From contig JBBBDQ010000399.1 in the NCBI GenBank assembly GCA_037127315.1, positions 1-64,000 of the forward strand: a DNA stretch of 64,000 nucleotides, read 5' to 3'. Source of the DNA: Ascarosepion bandense (lineage: Eukaryota > Mollusca > Cephalopoda > Sepiida > Sepiidae). Within the stretch, counting starts at the first letter, position 1. Each line of letters begins with the position of its first letter. The notes beneath the pieces were generated by a model that was given only the letters and a program-made list of their open reading frames with translations, was not told where the DNA came from and made no database searches. Positions 44,188 to 56,267 of this stretch are shown here, in pieces. The position numbers were made by a program, and so were the translations under genes.

Positions 44188-44870
44188 TTCTAAACATATA
44201 CTGTTAAATATAGCAGACAATGAATGTGTATTATGTTTAATCATGAGTCGTTATAAAAATCTTATTTTGGTTTTTACTTTTAAGTAAAATAAAAACAGAA
44301 ATTGTACAAAATTTGATTTTTTTTTATTATGCTAGTTCTAATCTTTCCGCTCACCTGAGCCGTCTTCAGAAAAGTTACAGAGACGTTAACCTAAAGACAT
44401 CCACTATTAAAGATAATTTTATCTTATGTTGACATAAAACATTGTTATGCAACGATAGCAGTCACCGAATAGCAGACGCAGTTCGTAAATCTGTAATGTG
44501 GTTTTATGACGTCACACCGCTTGAGAAACAGAAATGTTAACAGACCCATATGTCTAAATGCAATCTAATGTGTTGCGACCAGGTTGAAAGGTGATTTTAG
44601 TAAGTGTGGGTTGCTTTGATTTAATGTAGATAGCCTCCTATATTTGAAGTTTCTTTTTACTTTGTATATGAGTGAGTTTTATTTGGTTATCAACTAAAAT
44701 CTGTCTAATATTACCTACATGGCTATGTTTTTCTAAGAAATGTTGTTTAATTGACAGGTAAGTCTATTGGAGATCGTGGTTGTAGTAAAACTAATACATA
44801 TAGTGGGTTTATTCTGAGTATCAGAGATGCAATCTCTGAACGGGCATGAAAATTAATACACTACATTGAT
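44141..44870 (-). mobile_element. (AT)n tract and inverted-end element, copy 2
   Basis: AT tract at 44142-44184. 44190-44280 (plus orientation) matches the left end at 22545-22640. 44280-44790 is the inverse of the body at 22640-23110, including the hammerhead-like block (minus CTGAAGACGGCTCAGGTGAG then CGGAAAG, at about 44340-44375). 44870-45195 is unnamed. Confidence 0.55.
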
Positions 44871-45202
44871 TTTCTGAAGAGGATTTAGTTGTATGGTTGT
44901 AACGTTATTAGAGACTATGAGGTCAAATGTTTAAAATGTTTTATGATATATGATGAGCTTAAATTCATTGTTATTATTTATTTATTAGTTTAACATTTCT
45001 ACGTATTATGTTTTTGAGTGTTTTTTTATCATGTTTGTAATTATTATGAATTTGGTTGGAATAGTATAAGTTAATAGCGTTATGTTTATTTTGACGTACA
45101 CACACTAACACACACACACACATAAATGTAGATATATAGTATATTAGGTGGTATAAACTAATCGATACATATTTCACAGTGTTTAATATTTTGAATAAAA
45201 AA

Positions 45203-45335
45203 TAAATTGCGACACAGATTTCTATGTTTCGATTATTCTGAAAATGCCATCAGGCAATATTAGAGGATAGTTGTGAAAATGTAAATCATTTTCACAACTA
45301 ACATCTAACATTGCCTGATGACGATATATATATAG
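45203..45335. ncRNA. Head-to-head pair of hammerhead-like halves
   Basis: Minus strand 45203-45260: stem I ATTGC/GCAAT, core CTGATGG (last A changed to G), weak stem II, GAAA, stem III CATAG/CTGTG with a 4-nt loop, then TC at the expected cleavage site. From about 45287 upward, cattttcacaactaacatct then aacattgcCTGATGACG repeats the same left half on the plus strand and is cut by an AT tract. The two are inverted around 45285. Confidence 0.5.
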
Positions 45336-45349
45336 ATATATATATATTT

Positions 45350-46035
45350 TTTTTAACGAAACTTGGTTATAAGCAACCGACAATTTGAAATGAATTGTTT
45401 GAACATTATTTTTTATCGATACTCGTATTTAAGTAGATATTCTGTTTTTTAATGAAACAGTATTATATCTACCGGCCTGATTATTTACGATAAATTTTTA
45501 TTACGAAAATGTGTGCCATTCTGCGGGATTCGAACCTGCGACCCTTATCTATATAGGGGAAGCTACCATTTGATCTGGTAATGTCTTAGACCTCACGACC
45601 ACGAAATTCATTCAAATTGTCGGTTGCTTATAACCAAGTTTCGTTAAAATTCGTTGATTTCCGTAACATGTTTACATTTGTTGACATTACGATACATTTC
45701 AGAGCAGATATGTTTGTTTACGATGAATCGAAAATTTTGTTATATAGGCTTGATAAAAACCTCGTTTAGACTGGAGGCTATTCGTGGTCGAGATCAAATG
45801 GTAGCTCCCCTATATAGATAGGGGTCGCAGGTTCGAATCCTGCCGAATGGCACACATTTTCGTAATAAAAATGTATCGTAAATAATCAGGCCGGTAGATA
45901 TAAATATATAATACTGTTTCATTAAAAACAGAATATCTACTTAAATACGAGTATCGATAAAATAAAAAAATAATGTTCAAACAATTCATTTCAAATTTTC
46001 GGTTGCTTATAACCAAGTTTCGTTAAACTTGGTTG
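45350..46035. mobile_element. Large palindrome with tRNA-like sequence in each arm
   Basis: Arms of about 240 bp (45350-45590 and 45785-46035) are inverted copies with few differences. Outer ends are acgaaacttggttataagca and tgcttataaccaagtttcgt; inner parts carry tRNA-like sequence with a B box (ggttcgaatcctgcc on plus at 45829; complement on the left at 45518-45532) after ctatatagataggggtcgca. The centre (45590-45785) holds a third copy of the outer end (ttgtcggttgcttataacca, near 45618), so 45356-45650 alone also forms an element with inverted ends of about 40 bp. No transposase is present. Confidence 0.75.
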
Positions 46036-46042
46036 ATTTCCG

Positions 46043-46044
46043 TA

Positions 46045-46104
<60 letters not shown>
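46043..46104. repeat. (AC)n(AT)n compound microsatellite
   Basis: AC run at about 46044-46066 followed by AT to 46104, directly between the palindrome and a SINE. Confidence 0.9.
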
Positions 46105-46107
<3 letters not shown>

Positions 46108-46109
<2 letters not shown>

Positions 46110-46420
46110 AGTATGCACAAAGCAGTAGATGTCGGCTCGGAACGAGAAATCTGACAGCCGAGTTCGAATATTAGTCGAATTCCGTGCATTCACATACTCG
46201 CAAATACACTTGTGAAAAGAATTAATCCGCCTCTTCTCCCTCCAGCTATGAGTTAAATAGCAAAACAGATTGGGTTATTTAGCCTTGGTTTCCAACCCGT
46301 CTACCGCAGAAAGTAATGCCAACTTACTTCGGGAAAATCTTCTGCTCAGTACGTTATGTCTCTTTCGAGACATGATCGCCCAATCGTGTATTGCGTATGG
46401 CACATAACTGACTGATACAT
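46108..46420 (+). mobile_element. SINE (family 1), near full length
   Basis: Head caaagcagtagatgtcggct with gagttcgaatattag, body gcgaaatac-equivalent cgcaaatacacttgtgaaaa, agctatgagttaaatagcaa, gtctaccgcagaaagtaatg, the hairpin-like tatgtctctttcgagacatg and the tail ggcacataactgactgatac. 46425-46985 after it is unnamed. Confidence 0.85.
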
Positions 46421-46984
46421 TCAGAGTGTATCAAAATTACTTTTACAAATATTGGGATCAGGTTCCTCACCACAAGACAAAGTCAAAAGTTCATATGAAC
46501 ATCCTTTTGCAAATAATTCATTTTGTATTTATTAAATTTTATCTTTAAGTTATATGCTGTTAACTGTACAATCCAAGATGCAATCATAAACTAATTGTTA
46601 CCATATTTTGTGATACCACGGATCCTGTCTCAGTAACTGGATAATAAGCAAGATGAAATGCTGTATGATTGCTGCCTTCGGTTTGGAAACCCTCTCATGT
46701 ACAGCCGTGCAGCCGTATGTAAAATTAATCTAAGCCAACTCACGATATGACTATCCTGCCATTGTCAAACGAAACATTTCTCAGTTAATTCACGACTACA
46801 CACGTTAAACGTTGAAGACAACCTTACCACAAAATTACACGAATGACAAGTATAACCTACGCAATGTAACAACAAAGGGCCGTTTGTACGTAAACTTATT
46901 TAAAACATAATAATTCAAAAATGAAAAACATAATCATATGTTTACATAGATTCTTCTCCTTTTAAATGTATTTCTGATACAACC

Positions 46985-47389
<405 letters not shown>

Positions 47390-47426
<37 letters not shown>

Positions 47427-47573
47427 GATGAGATGATTAGGTAAAGTGTAAATGTTTTTCATTAATCACGCGTTTTGCCACCGGAGAAAATGTGTGTGTT
47501 TTATTTTTATTTATTTATTTTTTTTGTTCCTCCGTTTGATAACGCACGCAAATATATAGAGAGAGTGATATTT

Positions 47574-47605
<32 letters not shown>
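47390..47605. repeat. (AT)n microsatellites
   Basis: AT tracts at about 47391-47423 and 47576-47604. The rest of 47425-48000 is AT-rich with no named feature; (ATC)n occurs near 47800-47815. Confidence 0.85.
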
Positions 47606-47609
<4 letters not shown>

Positions 47610-47999
47610 GAAAGGCAAAAAAATTTTGAGAAAAAATATCTTTTGATCTTTGAGAACATGTGTGCATTTATTGCCTCAGCTTATCACTTCATGATTTAGG
47701 TTTTTAGAGACTCTGACTGTTGGGCTTGTTTGTTTTATCTGCATTCGTATTGGTTTTTGTATTGTTGGATTTTAGATCAGGGATTTTTACTATTATAATC
47801 ATCATCATCATCATAATCATTTATATTATTATGGACTCTCCTATCGATTTCGACGAATGAGTGTCTAAATCAGACTAACACACAAAGAATTGTTTAGAGT
47901 GGTAAAGGCTTGTGTAGCATCATCCACACTTTTTCGAACTGCTTATAACACACAATCAGTGAAGAAGTTCGCCACAGATCGCATGAACAGCAGACCTCA

Positions 48000-48150
48000 G
48001 TTATTTAACTCATAACTAGAGGGAAGGGACGGATTAATACCTTTCCCAAGAATACCAGTGAGTAAGTGAATGCAGAGTGTTCTATTGACATTGGAACTCG
48101 GCTCACTGATCTCCCTTTCCAAGCCGACATCCACCGCATCACAACGCACA
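48000..48150 (-). mobile_element. SINE (family 1), 5' half
   Basis: The minus-strand head gtgcgttgtgatgcggtgga, tgtcggcttggaaagg and gagccgagttcc, then the body up to ctagttatgagttaaata. The 3' half is missing. The head lies 13 bp downstream of a 5S rRNA-like sequence on the same strand. Confidence 0.8.
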
Positions 48151-48163
48151 TTAGTCCATAAAC

Positions 48164-48276
48164 GCTTACAGCAGCTGGTATTCCAAAGAGGTCACCCATC
48201 TAAGTACTGACCAGGTTCAACGTTGCTTAACTTCGGTGATCGAGCGGGAACCGGTGTATTCAACGTAACATGATAT
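48164..48276 (-). rRNA. 5S rRNA-like sequence (pseudogene or SINE head)
   Basis: The minus strand reads ttgaatacaccggttcccgc, tcgatcaccgaagttaagca, acgttg, cctggtcagtacttagatgg, gtgacctctttggaatacca and gctgctgtaagc. This covers 5S rRNA from the conserved GAATACACCGG to the 3' GTAAGC, with internal control elements around aagttaagcaacg and the C-box cctggtcagtacttagatggg recognisable. The first 15 or so bases are degraded into A/T sequence. Mismatches to the metazoan consensus (for example the changed GGGCC before cctggtcag) make a working rRNA gene unlikely. Confidence 0.75.
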
Positions 48277-48283
48277 TAAAAAA

Positions 48284-48289
<6 letters not shown>

Positions 48290-48317
<28 letters not shown>

Positions 48318-48330
48318 GCACGCATATGTA
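48290..48330. repeat. (GT)n microsatellite
   Basis: A short GT run at about 48292-48316, then mixed AT/GC sequence. Confidence 0.85.
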
Positions 48331-48459
48331 TATATGTGCATGTAGTAAAAATAGTTTTTAAAAATATATCAGTCTAAAGCTGTTCGCCAAAAAATTACTT
48401 TTAAAGAGATGGTTTTAACAGTGCAGAAGTGAAAAAGTAGTTTATAAATGATTTTTTTT

Positions 48460-48600
48460 AATCATATCACCCCAAGCAAGGCGGTAACGCCACTGATACG
48501 CAGGGGGATACATAAGAGTAAAAAGATTGGAAAAGAGAAAGCCGGAAACCACATCCTAAACAGGGAACAAGGGATGAGCCTCTTTACCTGTGATAGTTAC
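48460..48600 (-). repeat. CR1-like LINE 3' end
   Basis: aatcatatcaccccaagcaa, ggcggtaacgccactgatac and acaagggatgagcctcttta match the 3' end subfamily at 36705-36862. A 9-bp tandem repeat (gttactctc, about four copies) follows at 48636-48668. Confidence 0.65.
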
Positions 48601-48819
48601 TGTTTCAATTTCAAAGCATAACTAACGAGGTGTGATTACTCTCGTTACTCTCGTTACTCTCGTTACTGGAAAAACAAATTTCATCGGCATATATATATTG
48701 TATGTGTGTGTGTGACTGTGTGTGTTAAGATAAGGAGATGAAGTAGAAAACGGTTTCAGAAACAATACGTTTGACTACCATGTGCCAGGGAAGCATCATG
48801 AGGTCCAGATGAAAGACTA

Positions 48820-51800
48820 CACATGTCTTCCGTAATATTTCGCTCAAATTTCAGTGTGCCCTGCTCGGTAAGCTGTCAAATCGGTTTTTTATTTTTCTCT
48901 CTCTGCTTTTAATAATTTATTATTATTTTTGTTTTTGGTACTAACTTTTTTCGACCTACATTCCGTGTGGATGACCAACCACCCGCTACCCTCCTGTTTA
49001 CTCTAAGAATACATGAGAGCTAATCTCTCCCCACACCCTTCCGGCCAGAGTTTCCTATCAGTTTACAGCCCGAGATATTTTGAAAATTATAGAGTCGAAA
49101 TTAAAAATGTCTTCCGTAATATTTCGCTCAAATTTCACTGTGACCTGCTCGGTAAGCTGTCAAATCGGTTTTTTTTATTTTTTTCTCTCTCTGCCTTTAA
49201 TAATTTTTTTTTTTTTTTTTGGTACTAACTTTTTTCGACCTACATTCCGTTTGTACTTACACCAAGTTAAAAATTAGTAAATTCTTTATCTTTTTTATTT
49301 ATTTTTATTTTTTATTTTTTATTTTTTAATTGGAGTAGATAGTTCCTACTATCGCCCGGTCTCACACTCCACCCACTTCTCTTGAACACGAGTAGAAGTG
49401 ATCACCTTGTTTCTTGTTTAGGAAGGGGTTCTCGGTTCATCTACCTCCTCCTTCGGTCTTACTGTTAGCTCGGTTGGAAACTCTTTGCGGTTATTGACTA
49501 TGGTGGCAATGTCTCTCCATTCTGAGGGTACCGAGTTGGCAGTTTCCTGGTTGCTGCTTCCGACTGGTAGTTAGGAGCCCGAACTCTTGCGTAGCGTCTA
49601 GAGAAGCTGCTCTGATCAACAGTTGAATAATATCGGGGTTCCTGTAGTGCCATATCGCGCATGAACGGGCGTCCCTTCATGAACCTCCGGTGGGCAACCC
49701 CGAGGCCACATTATGTTGCAGGCTGCGCCAATCTCACATGGTGCAATCCTCACATGGTGCAAACAGCGAACGATTGATTCTACTCTAGACTGCTCTCCTC
49801 AACTAAAAAAAAAAAAACTATGAAAAAAATCAAACAAAATAACAAAACAAAACCAGCTACTCTGAAAACGCCCAAACCTGTCTGTGTCTCTTTCACTAAC
49901 ATACGAAGCATCCGCACTAACTTTTATAGCGTAGAATCTTTCCTCCAAACTAACTCGCCTGATATCTTACCCCTATGCGAAACTAACCTTGACCCTACTA
50001 TCCCCTCCTCTGAGTTTTATGTTCCTGGTTACCTTCCCCTCTTCAGGAAGGACTCCAATATCCATATGGGCTTGGTGTATATGTCAGCGAACACCTCCTC
50101 CTAGCTAGAGTGACATCTCTTGAATCCCTGGACCAGTCTTTCATGTGCTTCCGTCTCTCACTCCTAACCTCAGTGAGCTATCTTTTCTTCCTCTACTGCT
50201 CCACCTCCTCCTCTGACTGCTCAGTACTTGACAGCATCTCTGACAATATCGACAAGGCCATTTCTTCTCACCCGTCTGCCCATATCTTCGTGTTTGGTGA
50301 CTTTAACGCCCACCACACTAAGTGACTGGAAAACTCTGTCACCGACCCTGCTGGTGTCCACACCATTAATTTTTCAATCTCCCAATCTCTTACGCAAGTG
50401 GTGGACTTCCCCACGCGTTTTTCCAATAGCCCTAACGGAAGGGACTCGCTACTAGACCTCTGCTTCACTTCCATCCCAAAGTCTTGCACCACCAGACAGC
50501 TCTGCCCTCTCGGAAATTCTGACCACGCCATAGTTTCTGTCAACATCTCGTATCACTCCACCCCTACCCAAGAAACCCAAACCCAGACCAGCAGAATATC
50601 CTACTGCTATCAAAGAGCAGACGTTCCGTGATTTCCTCTGTGACGTCCCTTGGAACAATGTTTTTAGTCTTCCCGTCGAAAACTGTGCATCAGAGGTCTC
50701 CTCCAGGGTTAAGGCTGGCATTGATGTTTTCATCCCTGCCAGGAAATTTCAGCTTAAATCCCATTCGTCTCCCTGGTTCTCAACCGCTTGCTCGGCCGCC
50801 ATTGCCCAACGGAATCACTTCTTCCGGCTTTACCGTAGCCACGCGTCGGACCAAAACAGGCGCCTTTTCGCTTAAAGCTCGTAATAAATGCAAAAAGGTA
50901 CTTAGCGAAGCTAAGATGCTGTTTGATGCCAGAATGAAACAACGCATAGCATCATCTAAGTTCGGCACCAAAGACTACAGGTGCTTCTGTAAAAGCGTGC
51001 TTAATATGAGTAAGTCCTCAATACCTCCACTAATCAACGAGTTTGAGGTCCTCACCTCCTCAGCGGACAAGGCTGAATGCTTTGCCCGTAGATTCTCGAC
51101 CAATTCATGTCTGGACTCGTCTGGAGTTTATACAACCGACTTCCCACCTAGAACAGAGGCCCAATTGAATGAGTCCACATCACGCCCTCGCTGATTTCTA
51201 ACATAATCTCAAAACGACCCTCACAAAGCGAGTGGTGGAGACGGAATCCCAATCATAGTCTTAAAGAAATGTGCCTCTGAACCATCCTCTGTCCTTTCTA
51301 AGCTATACAACCTCTGCCTATCCTCCTCCTGCTTTCCTGCCTGTTGGAAGTCTTCTACTGTGGTTTTAATATTTAAGAACACTGGTGAACCCTCGGACCC
51401 CGCAAATTACCGCCCTATCAGCCTTCTTCCGATCTTTGGCAAAGTGTTGGAAGCCATTATAAACGCCGAGGTCGTTCAACATCTCACAGCCCACAGGCTA
51501 CTCTCGGACAAGCAATATGGCTTCCACTTCACAAGGTCTACTGCTGATATGCTAACGACCACCACCTAGTATATATACCAGGCTCTCGACAAGAATGGTG
51601 AAGCCCAAACCGTCGCCTTGGACATCTCTAAAGCGTTCGACATAGTATGGCATGCCGGCCTTTACGGAAAATGCGAAGCTACGGCATAACTGGACTTTTG
51701 TTGAACCTAATCCAGTCATTCCTCTCTAACCGCACTCTGAAGGTGGTATTAAACGGACATGCCTCTCAGAACTATCCTACAAACGCGGGTGTCCCCCAAG

Positions 51801-52855
51801 GCTCTATCCTAGGTCCTACGCTCTTTCTAATCTACATCAACGATCTCCCCGATGCCATAACATCCCAAGTAGGTATATACGCCGATGACACCACAGTTTA
51901 CTCTCGCTTCGATCAAAACTCTGGTGTTGGTGACAAGACGAACCTCGCTGCCGAGCGTGAAAAGGACCTCCAATCCGTGGTGGGTTGGGATAAGAAATGG
52001 CTCGTAAAATTCAATTCTTCCAAAACGAAGCTGCTTTCAATTAGCCACCACATACAACCGTACTCCCCCACCCATTAGCATGGAACAGGCTTGCCTCCCA
52101 GAGAGTAAATCACTACGTCTGCTTGGTCTGACACTCTCAGCGGACCTCAAGTGGGATGACTACGTCGAATCCATTGCTAAATCCGCTGCTATGAAAGTCG
52201 GCTCTCTGTGCAGGGCCCGGAAATTCTTTCCGCCTGAATCTATCCTGCACATATATAAATCTACCGTCCACCCGTGTATTGAATACTGCTGCCACATCTG
52301 GTCGGGTGCCCCCGCTATTCTCCTCGGGCTTCTTGACAAAATACAGCGGAGAATCTGTAATGTGATCGATACCGACTTAGGTGACCGCCTGCAGTCACTC
52401 TCTCACCAGCGTGACGTGGCTTCCCTGTGCCTCTTCTATAAGTACTTTCACGGCTTCTGCTCGGGTGAACTTAAATCACTGGTGCCCCCTGGGTGTGAAT
52501 TTGCACGAGATACTAGATTGGCAACTAGGTCCCACCCCTTTTCAATGAAACCGATGAAATATAACCGCAATTTCTACTCCAACAGCTTCGTTTCTCGCAT
52601 TTCCCGCCTGTGGAATTCCCTTCCGCATGATTGCTTCCTCGACGGCTACAACCTCCAGGAGTTTAAATGTAAGGTCAATAGATACCTCCTAACACTAACT
52701 CGCACCCATTCCCTCCAACGCTCTCCCTACGTACCTCATAATTCGTCTATCACCATCCCTCTGACATTTCCTATACCCAATCGCTCTATGTAGCCCCATG
52801 CGCTATAGTGGCAGTGGACTACCTTACTTGGAGTGATATGATTAAAAAAAAAACA
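48820..52855 (+). pseudogene. CR1/Jockey-like LINE, near full length, frameshifted
   Basis: This is the most complete LINE here. The 5' region (48823-48965) is repeated at 49107-49255, 284 bp apart. ORF2 begins near the ATG at 49820. Its endonuclease has FTNIRSI, LCETNLD (catalytic Glu), FVFGDFNAHH (50280-50320) and NSDHAIVSVN (50517-50546). The reverse transcriptase has NYRPISLLPIFGKVLEAIIN, KQYGFHFTRSTADML, VALDISKAFD, NAGVPQGSILGPTLFLIYIN and GIYADDTTVYSRF (about 51870-51905). The C-terminal domain (52080-52793) ends at CKVNRYLLTL and beyond. At least five frame changes or stops break it (near 50104, 50325, 51194, 51570, 52078). The 3' end is tgcgctatagtggcagtgga, gtgatatgatt and A10. A discrete ORF1 was not identified. 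Confidence 0.88.
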
Positions 52856-52859
52856 CACA

Positions 52860-53905
52860 TCTTGCGCAAATAATTTTCGTTATAATTTTTTAAAGCCAAT
52901 GACAATGAATTTTCTCTTTTCAAATCCAACAACCAGGAAAAGCTTTCTTTTTACGCCGAGTCTTTAACATTTGTCGGGTTTAAAATTAACCCGTATCTTT
53001 TTTATATCGTTTTATTTCTATCTCTCGCTTATTTTTTTATAGTGCATTGAGCGCTATTTCTCTTGCGATGATTGGTAATATCATCTATGAGCCTGCCTAA
53101 GTTTTTTATGTCTTGAATTTTGAGATCAGTGCTTTTTCAATGTTGTTTCCTTTTCTTACTAAAGTTGTTTTCTTTTCTTACTAAAGCCTAAATATTTGTC
53201 AGATTTTGAGATCAATGCTTTTTCAATGCGTTGTTTTCTTTTCTTACTGAAGCCATAAATATTTGACATTCAGACATACTGACTTGTTAATATTTTTTTC
53301 TTTGCTACTTCTTCCAGCAAACTGTGCTACGGTTTCTTTTGTAATGATCGATAACATCATGTATGAGCCTGGTCCGAGGTTTATATCTCCTGAAGATTGC
53401 AATTAGTGCATTTTCAATGTTTTTTTTTTCTTAGTTAATCCTTTTCTCTACTTATACGTACATTTTCTGTCAGTCTTTCAAATTCTATTTAAAATGACGG
53501 ACTACTATTTCATTGGTAGCTTAGAAGAAAGTGTATATTGAGATCTACGGAGAGCAAATATACGTCTGATATATACTTTTGAGTTTTAATAGGGATCAAC
53601 CTTGTCGGACACTCTATCTCCGGGCGGAGAGTAATCCAGACGTCTGGGGGAAAATAAACAGTTTTCGAACCCTGCTTATCCAGGGTCTACGGAAAATATA
53701 TTAAAAACAAAATATATCATCACTTGCTGAATATATTAAAAACAAGATGTGTCATCAGTCGTTAAATATATTAAAAAGAACATTTATCATTAGTCGTTAA
53801 ACATATAAAAAAACAGAGTCATAGTAAAAATATAATTTCGAAACATAGAAAATACTGTGCCGCGAAAATGTTAATTAATTATATTACAATAATTGTATAT
53901 ATATA
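52860..53905. repeat. AT-rich DNA with degenerate tandem and direct repeats
   Basis: A segment with gatgattggtaatatcatct, atgagcctg and cagtgctttttcaatgttgt (53065-53150) recurs at 53345-53425 as gatcgataacatcatgtatg... A shorter unit (gatcaatgctttttcaatg, ttgttttcttttcttact) repeats within 53125-53260. At 53690-53815 a unit of about 43 bp (atatattaaaaac, then tcatcactt-type text) recurs about three to four times. No gene is seen. Confidence 0.5.
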
Positions 53906-53908
53906 TAT

Positions 53909-54005
53909 ATTTCAATCCTGGGTAAAAAGCAATCGGAGTCTAACCGTACTGATTAGCTGTGATACGGCGAAACAGATCTGTCTACGGATGACAATATATA
54001 TATAT
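53909..54005 (+). mobile_element. tRNA-derived SINE (family 2), 5'-truncated
   Basis: tttcaatcctgggtaaaaag, gcaatcggagtctaaccgta, gattagctgtgatacggcga and gtctacggatgacaat run into an AT tract. The A box is missing, and an AT tract precedes the copy (53895-53910). Confidence 0.6.
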
Positions 54006-54007
54006 GC

Positions 54008-54433
54008 ATGCACACTACCGACCCTAATTGTTAGGCCACCACAGTTTTATTTTAAATTATGTATTTCAACTATTTTTAAGAGGATAATTCTAAATGAACA
54101 TAGAATGGTTCTTTTGTTATGATTACTTTGCAAAAATTTACAAGGCATAGAGGCAAAAATGAACTCTTTCGAATCATCCTGATTTTTCTTCATTCTTTCA
54201 TTGATGAAATCGCAATATAGGTAATTAATATAGGTAATTAATATAGGTAATTAATATAGGTAATTAATAGATATTTATAAATTCAATTGATGCACGTGCT
54301 ATGGTGGAGTATTAACAAAAGAGCCATTCTATTTTCATTTACAATTAATCACTTGGCAATAAATACTAAAAAATAGTATGAAATACATATTTTTTTTAAA
54401 ACACTAGGGAGGCCTAATAATTATGGCCGGCAG

Positions 54434-54436
<3 letters not shown>
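54008..54436. mobile_element. Short inverted-repeat DNA element (mariner-type MITE), copy 1
   Basis: The left end cactaccgaccctaattgtt then aggccacc, and the right end complement ctgccggccataattattag then gcc, are inverted copies. TA-rich sequence flanks both ends. The interior includes tatttcaactatttttaaga and agaatggttcttttgtta, shared with 57383-57767, and an inserted 13-bp tandem repeat (ggtaattaatata, about four copies) at 54220-54270. There is no transposase. Confidence 0.65.

Positions 54437-54446
<10 letters not shown>

Positions 54447-54475
<29 letters not shown>
54447..54475. repeat. (GT)n microsatellite
   Basis: A GT run after AT at 54433-54446. 54480-55015 has no named feature. 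Confidence 0.85.
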
Positions 54476-54481
<6 letters not shown>

Positions 54482-55014
54482 AAAAGACACTATCTGAAAT
54501 ATTTGACCAAGGTGAAATTCGAAACATATAGTCATCGGTTCAACGCTTTTATCATCCGTTCACCTGCCTACCAAATAGATTTAAATAGATTTAAATAAAT
54601 CTATAAATATTATGTTCATTAGCGGATTTTATAAAATCATAGATATTGTTATAACTTCACATCTGATTTAACTAACTTACGTTGTATACTGTTGCGAAAA
54701 CGTTGCGATACAACCAACAAATTAAATGAAGCTGTTCCGAATAAAAACCGAAATTCAGACAAATTGAAAACTACTGTTTAAAGCGCCCAAACTTTGTGAT
54801 AAAATAAAAACACGGAGATTAAGAAACTCATTCCGATAAATCATTTTCTCGTAATAGGCAATCCTGAAAGTATTAAAGGTTCTGTCACGCACGCATTATT
54901 GCCGGCCATAATGTTAACAACTTGACATACACTGATGAAAGATTGTTGATCAGATAATCAGGAAGGAAACTACAGGAACTAATACACAAAGGTAAGTGAG
55001 AATAAAGGACTAAG

Positions 55015-56262
55015 CATCTTCTTCTTTTATGTGCCTTGTCCATTCATCGCTTTCCACGTCTCCATATCCCTGATGGCTCTGAGCACACTTTTTCCTGTAA
55101 CAGCACGCAACCCCCGTTCTGTTCTCCACCTGCTCAGGTTCTTCAGATATGTTATCTGCTGCTTTCCTCTGTCACTTTTTATTTCTATCTGGCGTGTTAA
55201 TATCAGGTCCTCAAAGCCCTACTTCCTCAATGCATGTCCCAGGAACTTTAGTTGTCGCTTTCTGATGTCTAATATTAATTTCCTTTTCGTTTCCATTCTT
55301 TCCAAAACCTTATTGCTCACATGCTCGGTCCACGATATCCGCAGCATCCTTCTGTAGACCCACATTTCAGCCGCTTCAAGCTTTTCCTTCATCTTTGATG
55401 ATATTGTCTAGCATTCGCTGCCATATTGAAGAACAGGTATCACATAGCAATCCAGTACTCTCTTTTTTGTTTCTTGTGAAATTTTCCTGTGTCTTGATAC
55501 TTTACTCAGCTTCTGGAAAGCGTCCTTCGCCATGCCAACTCGCTTTTAGATCTATGTGTCGTACTTTCTGTCTACTGTTAGGTAGGTATTTAAATTTTGT
55601 GTACCTGCTTGATTATAGTATATCCCAGCTGTATTTGTCATTTTGGGCTGCGCTTTGTGCTGATGACCATGAATTCAGTTTTCTTGCAGTTTATTTGTTG
55701 TCTTTTTTTGTTACTTTTATCAGCCATTTTCTTTAGGAGATTTTGTAGTTTAATGTCCGTGTCAGAAATCAGCACTGTATCGTCTATATTCCAATTGTGG
55801 CCTCCGATTACAAATCTTGGAATAACATCTAGGGTCCTCATAAAAGTCTCGCTGTACAAGTTGAAGAGATCCGGTGAAAAGACACATCCTTGTCTTAAGC
55901 CCCTTTCTATTTTTGTATACCTGCTAACTTTGTTATTTGTCCGTATGCTGGCAGTTTACTGCCAGTGGAGATTCTTTATTACTCTTATGTCTTTCCCAAA
56001 TATGTCGAGACTGCTGAGCATCTCCATCAATTCTTTGTGGCGTATTTCGTCGAACGCCTTTGCATAATCGATAAAACATAGGTACAAATAATTCTTCATT
56101 TGTATTGCCCTTTCGGAGAGCATCCTCTTCATAAATATGGCCTTTCTTTTTCCGGTGTCGTTGACGAACCAGCACTGTTCTTGTCCTGTCTCTGACCTGA
56201 TTCTACTTCTCGCTCTATTCATCAAGATTCAGACGATCAGTTTTGTGATACGACTCATTAAG
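55015..56262 (-). pseudogene. RTE/BovB-like LINE, long copy
   Basis: Read from 56262 downward: LIRIMNRARSRIRSETGQ..C-type early RT (56225-56150), YLCFIDYAKAF (56090-56060), IFGKDIRVIKNL, then KGLRQGCVFSPDLFNLYSE (about 55905-55840), IGGHN, a degraded catalytic box reading IDDTVLIS, KTEFMVIS, then the C-terminal YGSECxTIS-, RMLRISWTEHVSNKVLERME, RQLKFLGHALRK and GRRxxTYLKN blocks to RAIRDMETWKAM near 55050. The 3' tail is gacaaggcacataaaagaag (complement). Frameshifts and the loss of Tyr-Ala from the YADD box show it is inactive. Confidence 0.8.
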
Positions 56263-56267
56263 CTGAT

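Noticed and set aside
45785..45860. Functional tRNA gene
   Set aside because: The B box and T arm look good, but the 5' half does not form a D arm and acceptor stem, and the sequence is duplicated inside a fold-back element.
48164..48276. Functional 5S rRNA gene
   Set aside because: The 5' end is degraded, internal mismatches occur and a SINE lies immediately downstream; more likely a pseudogene or SINE head.
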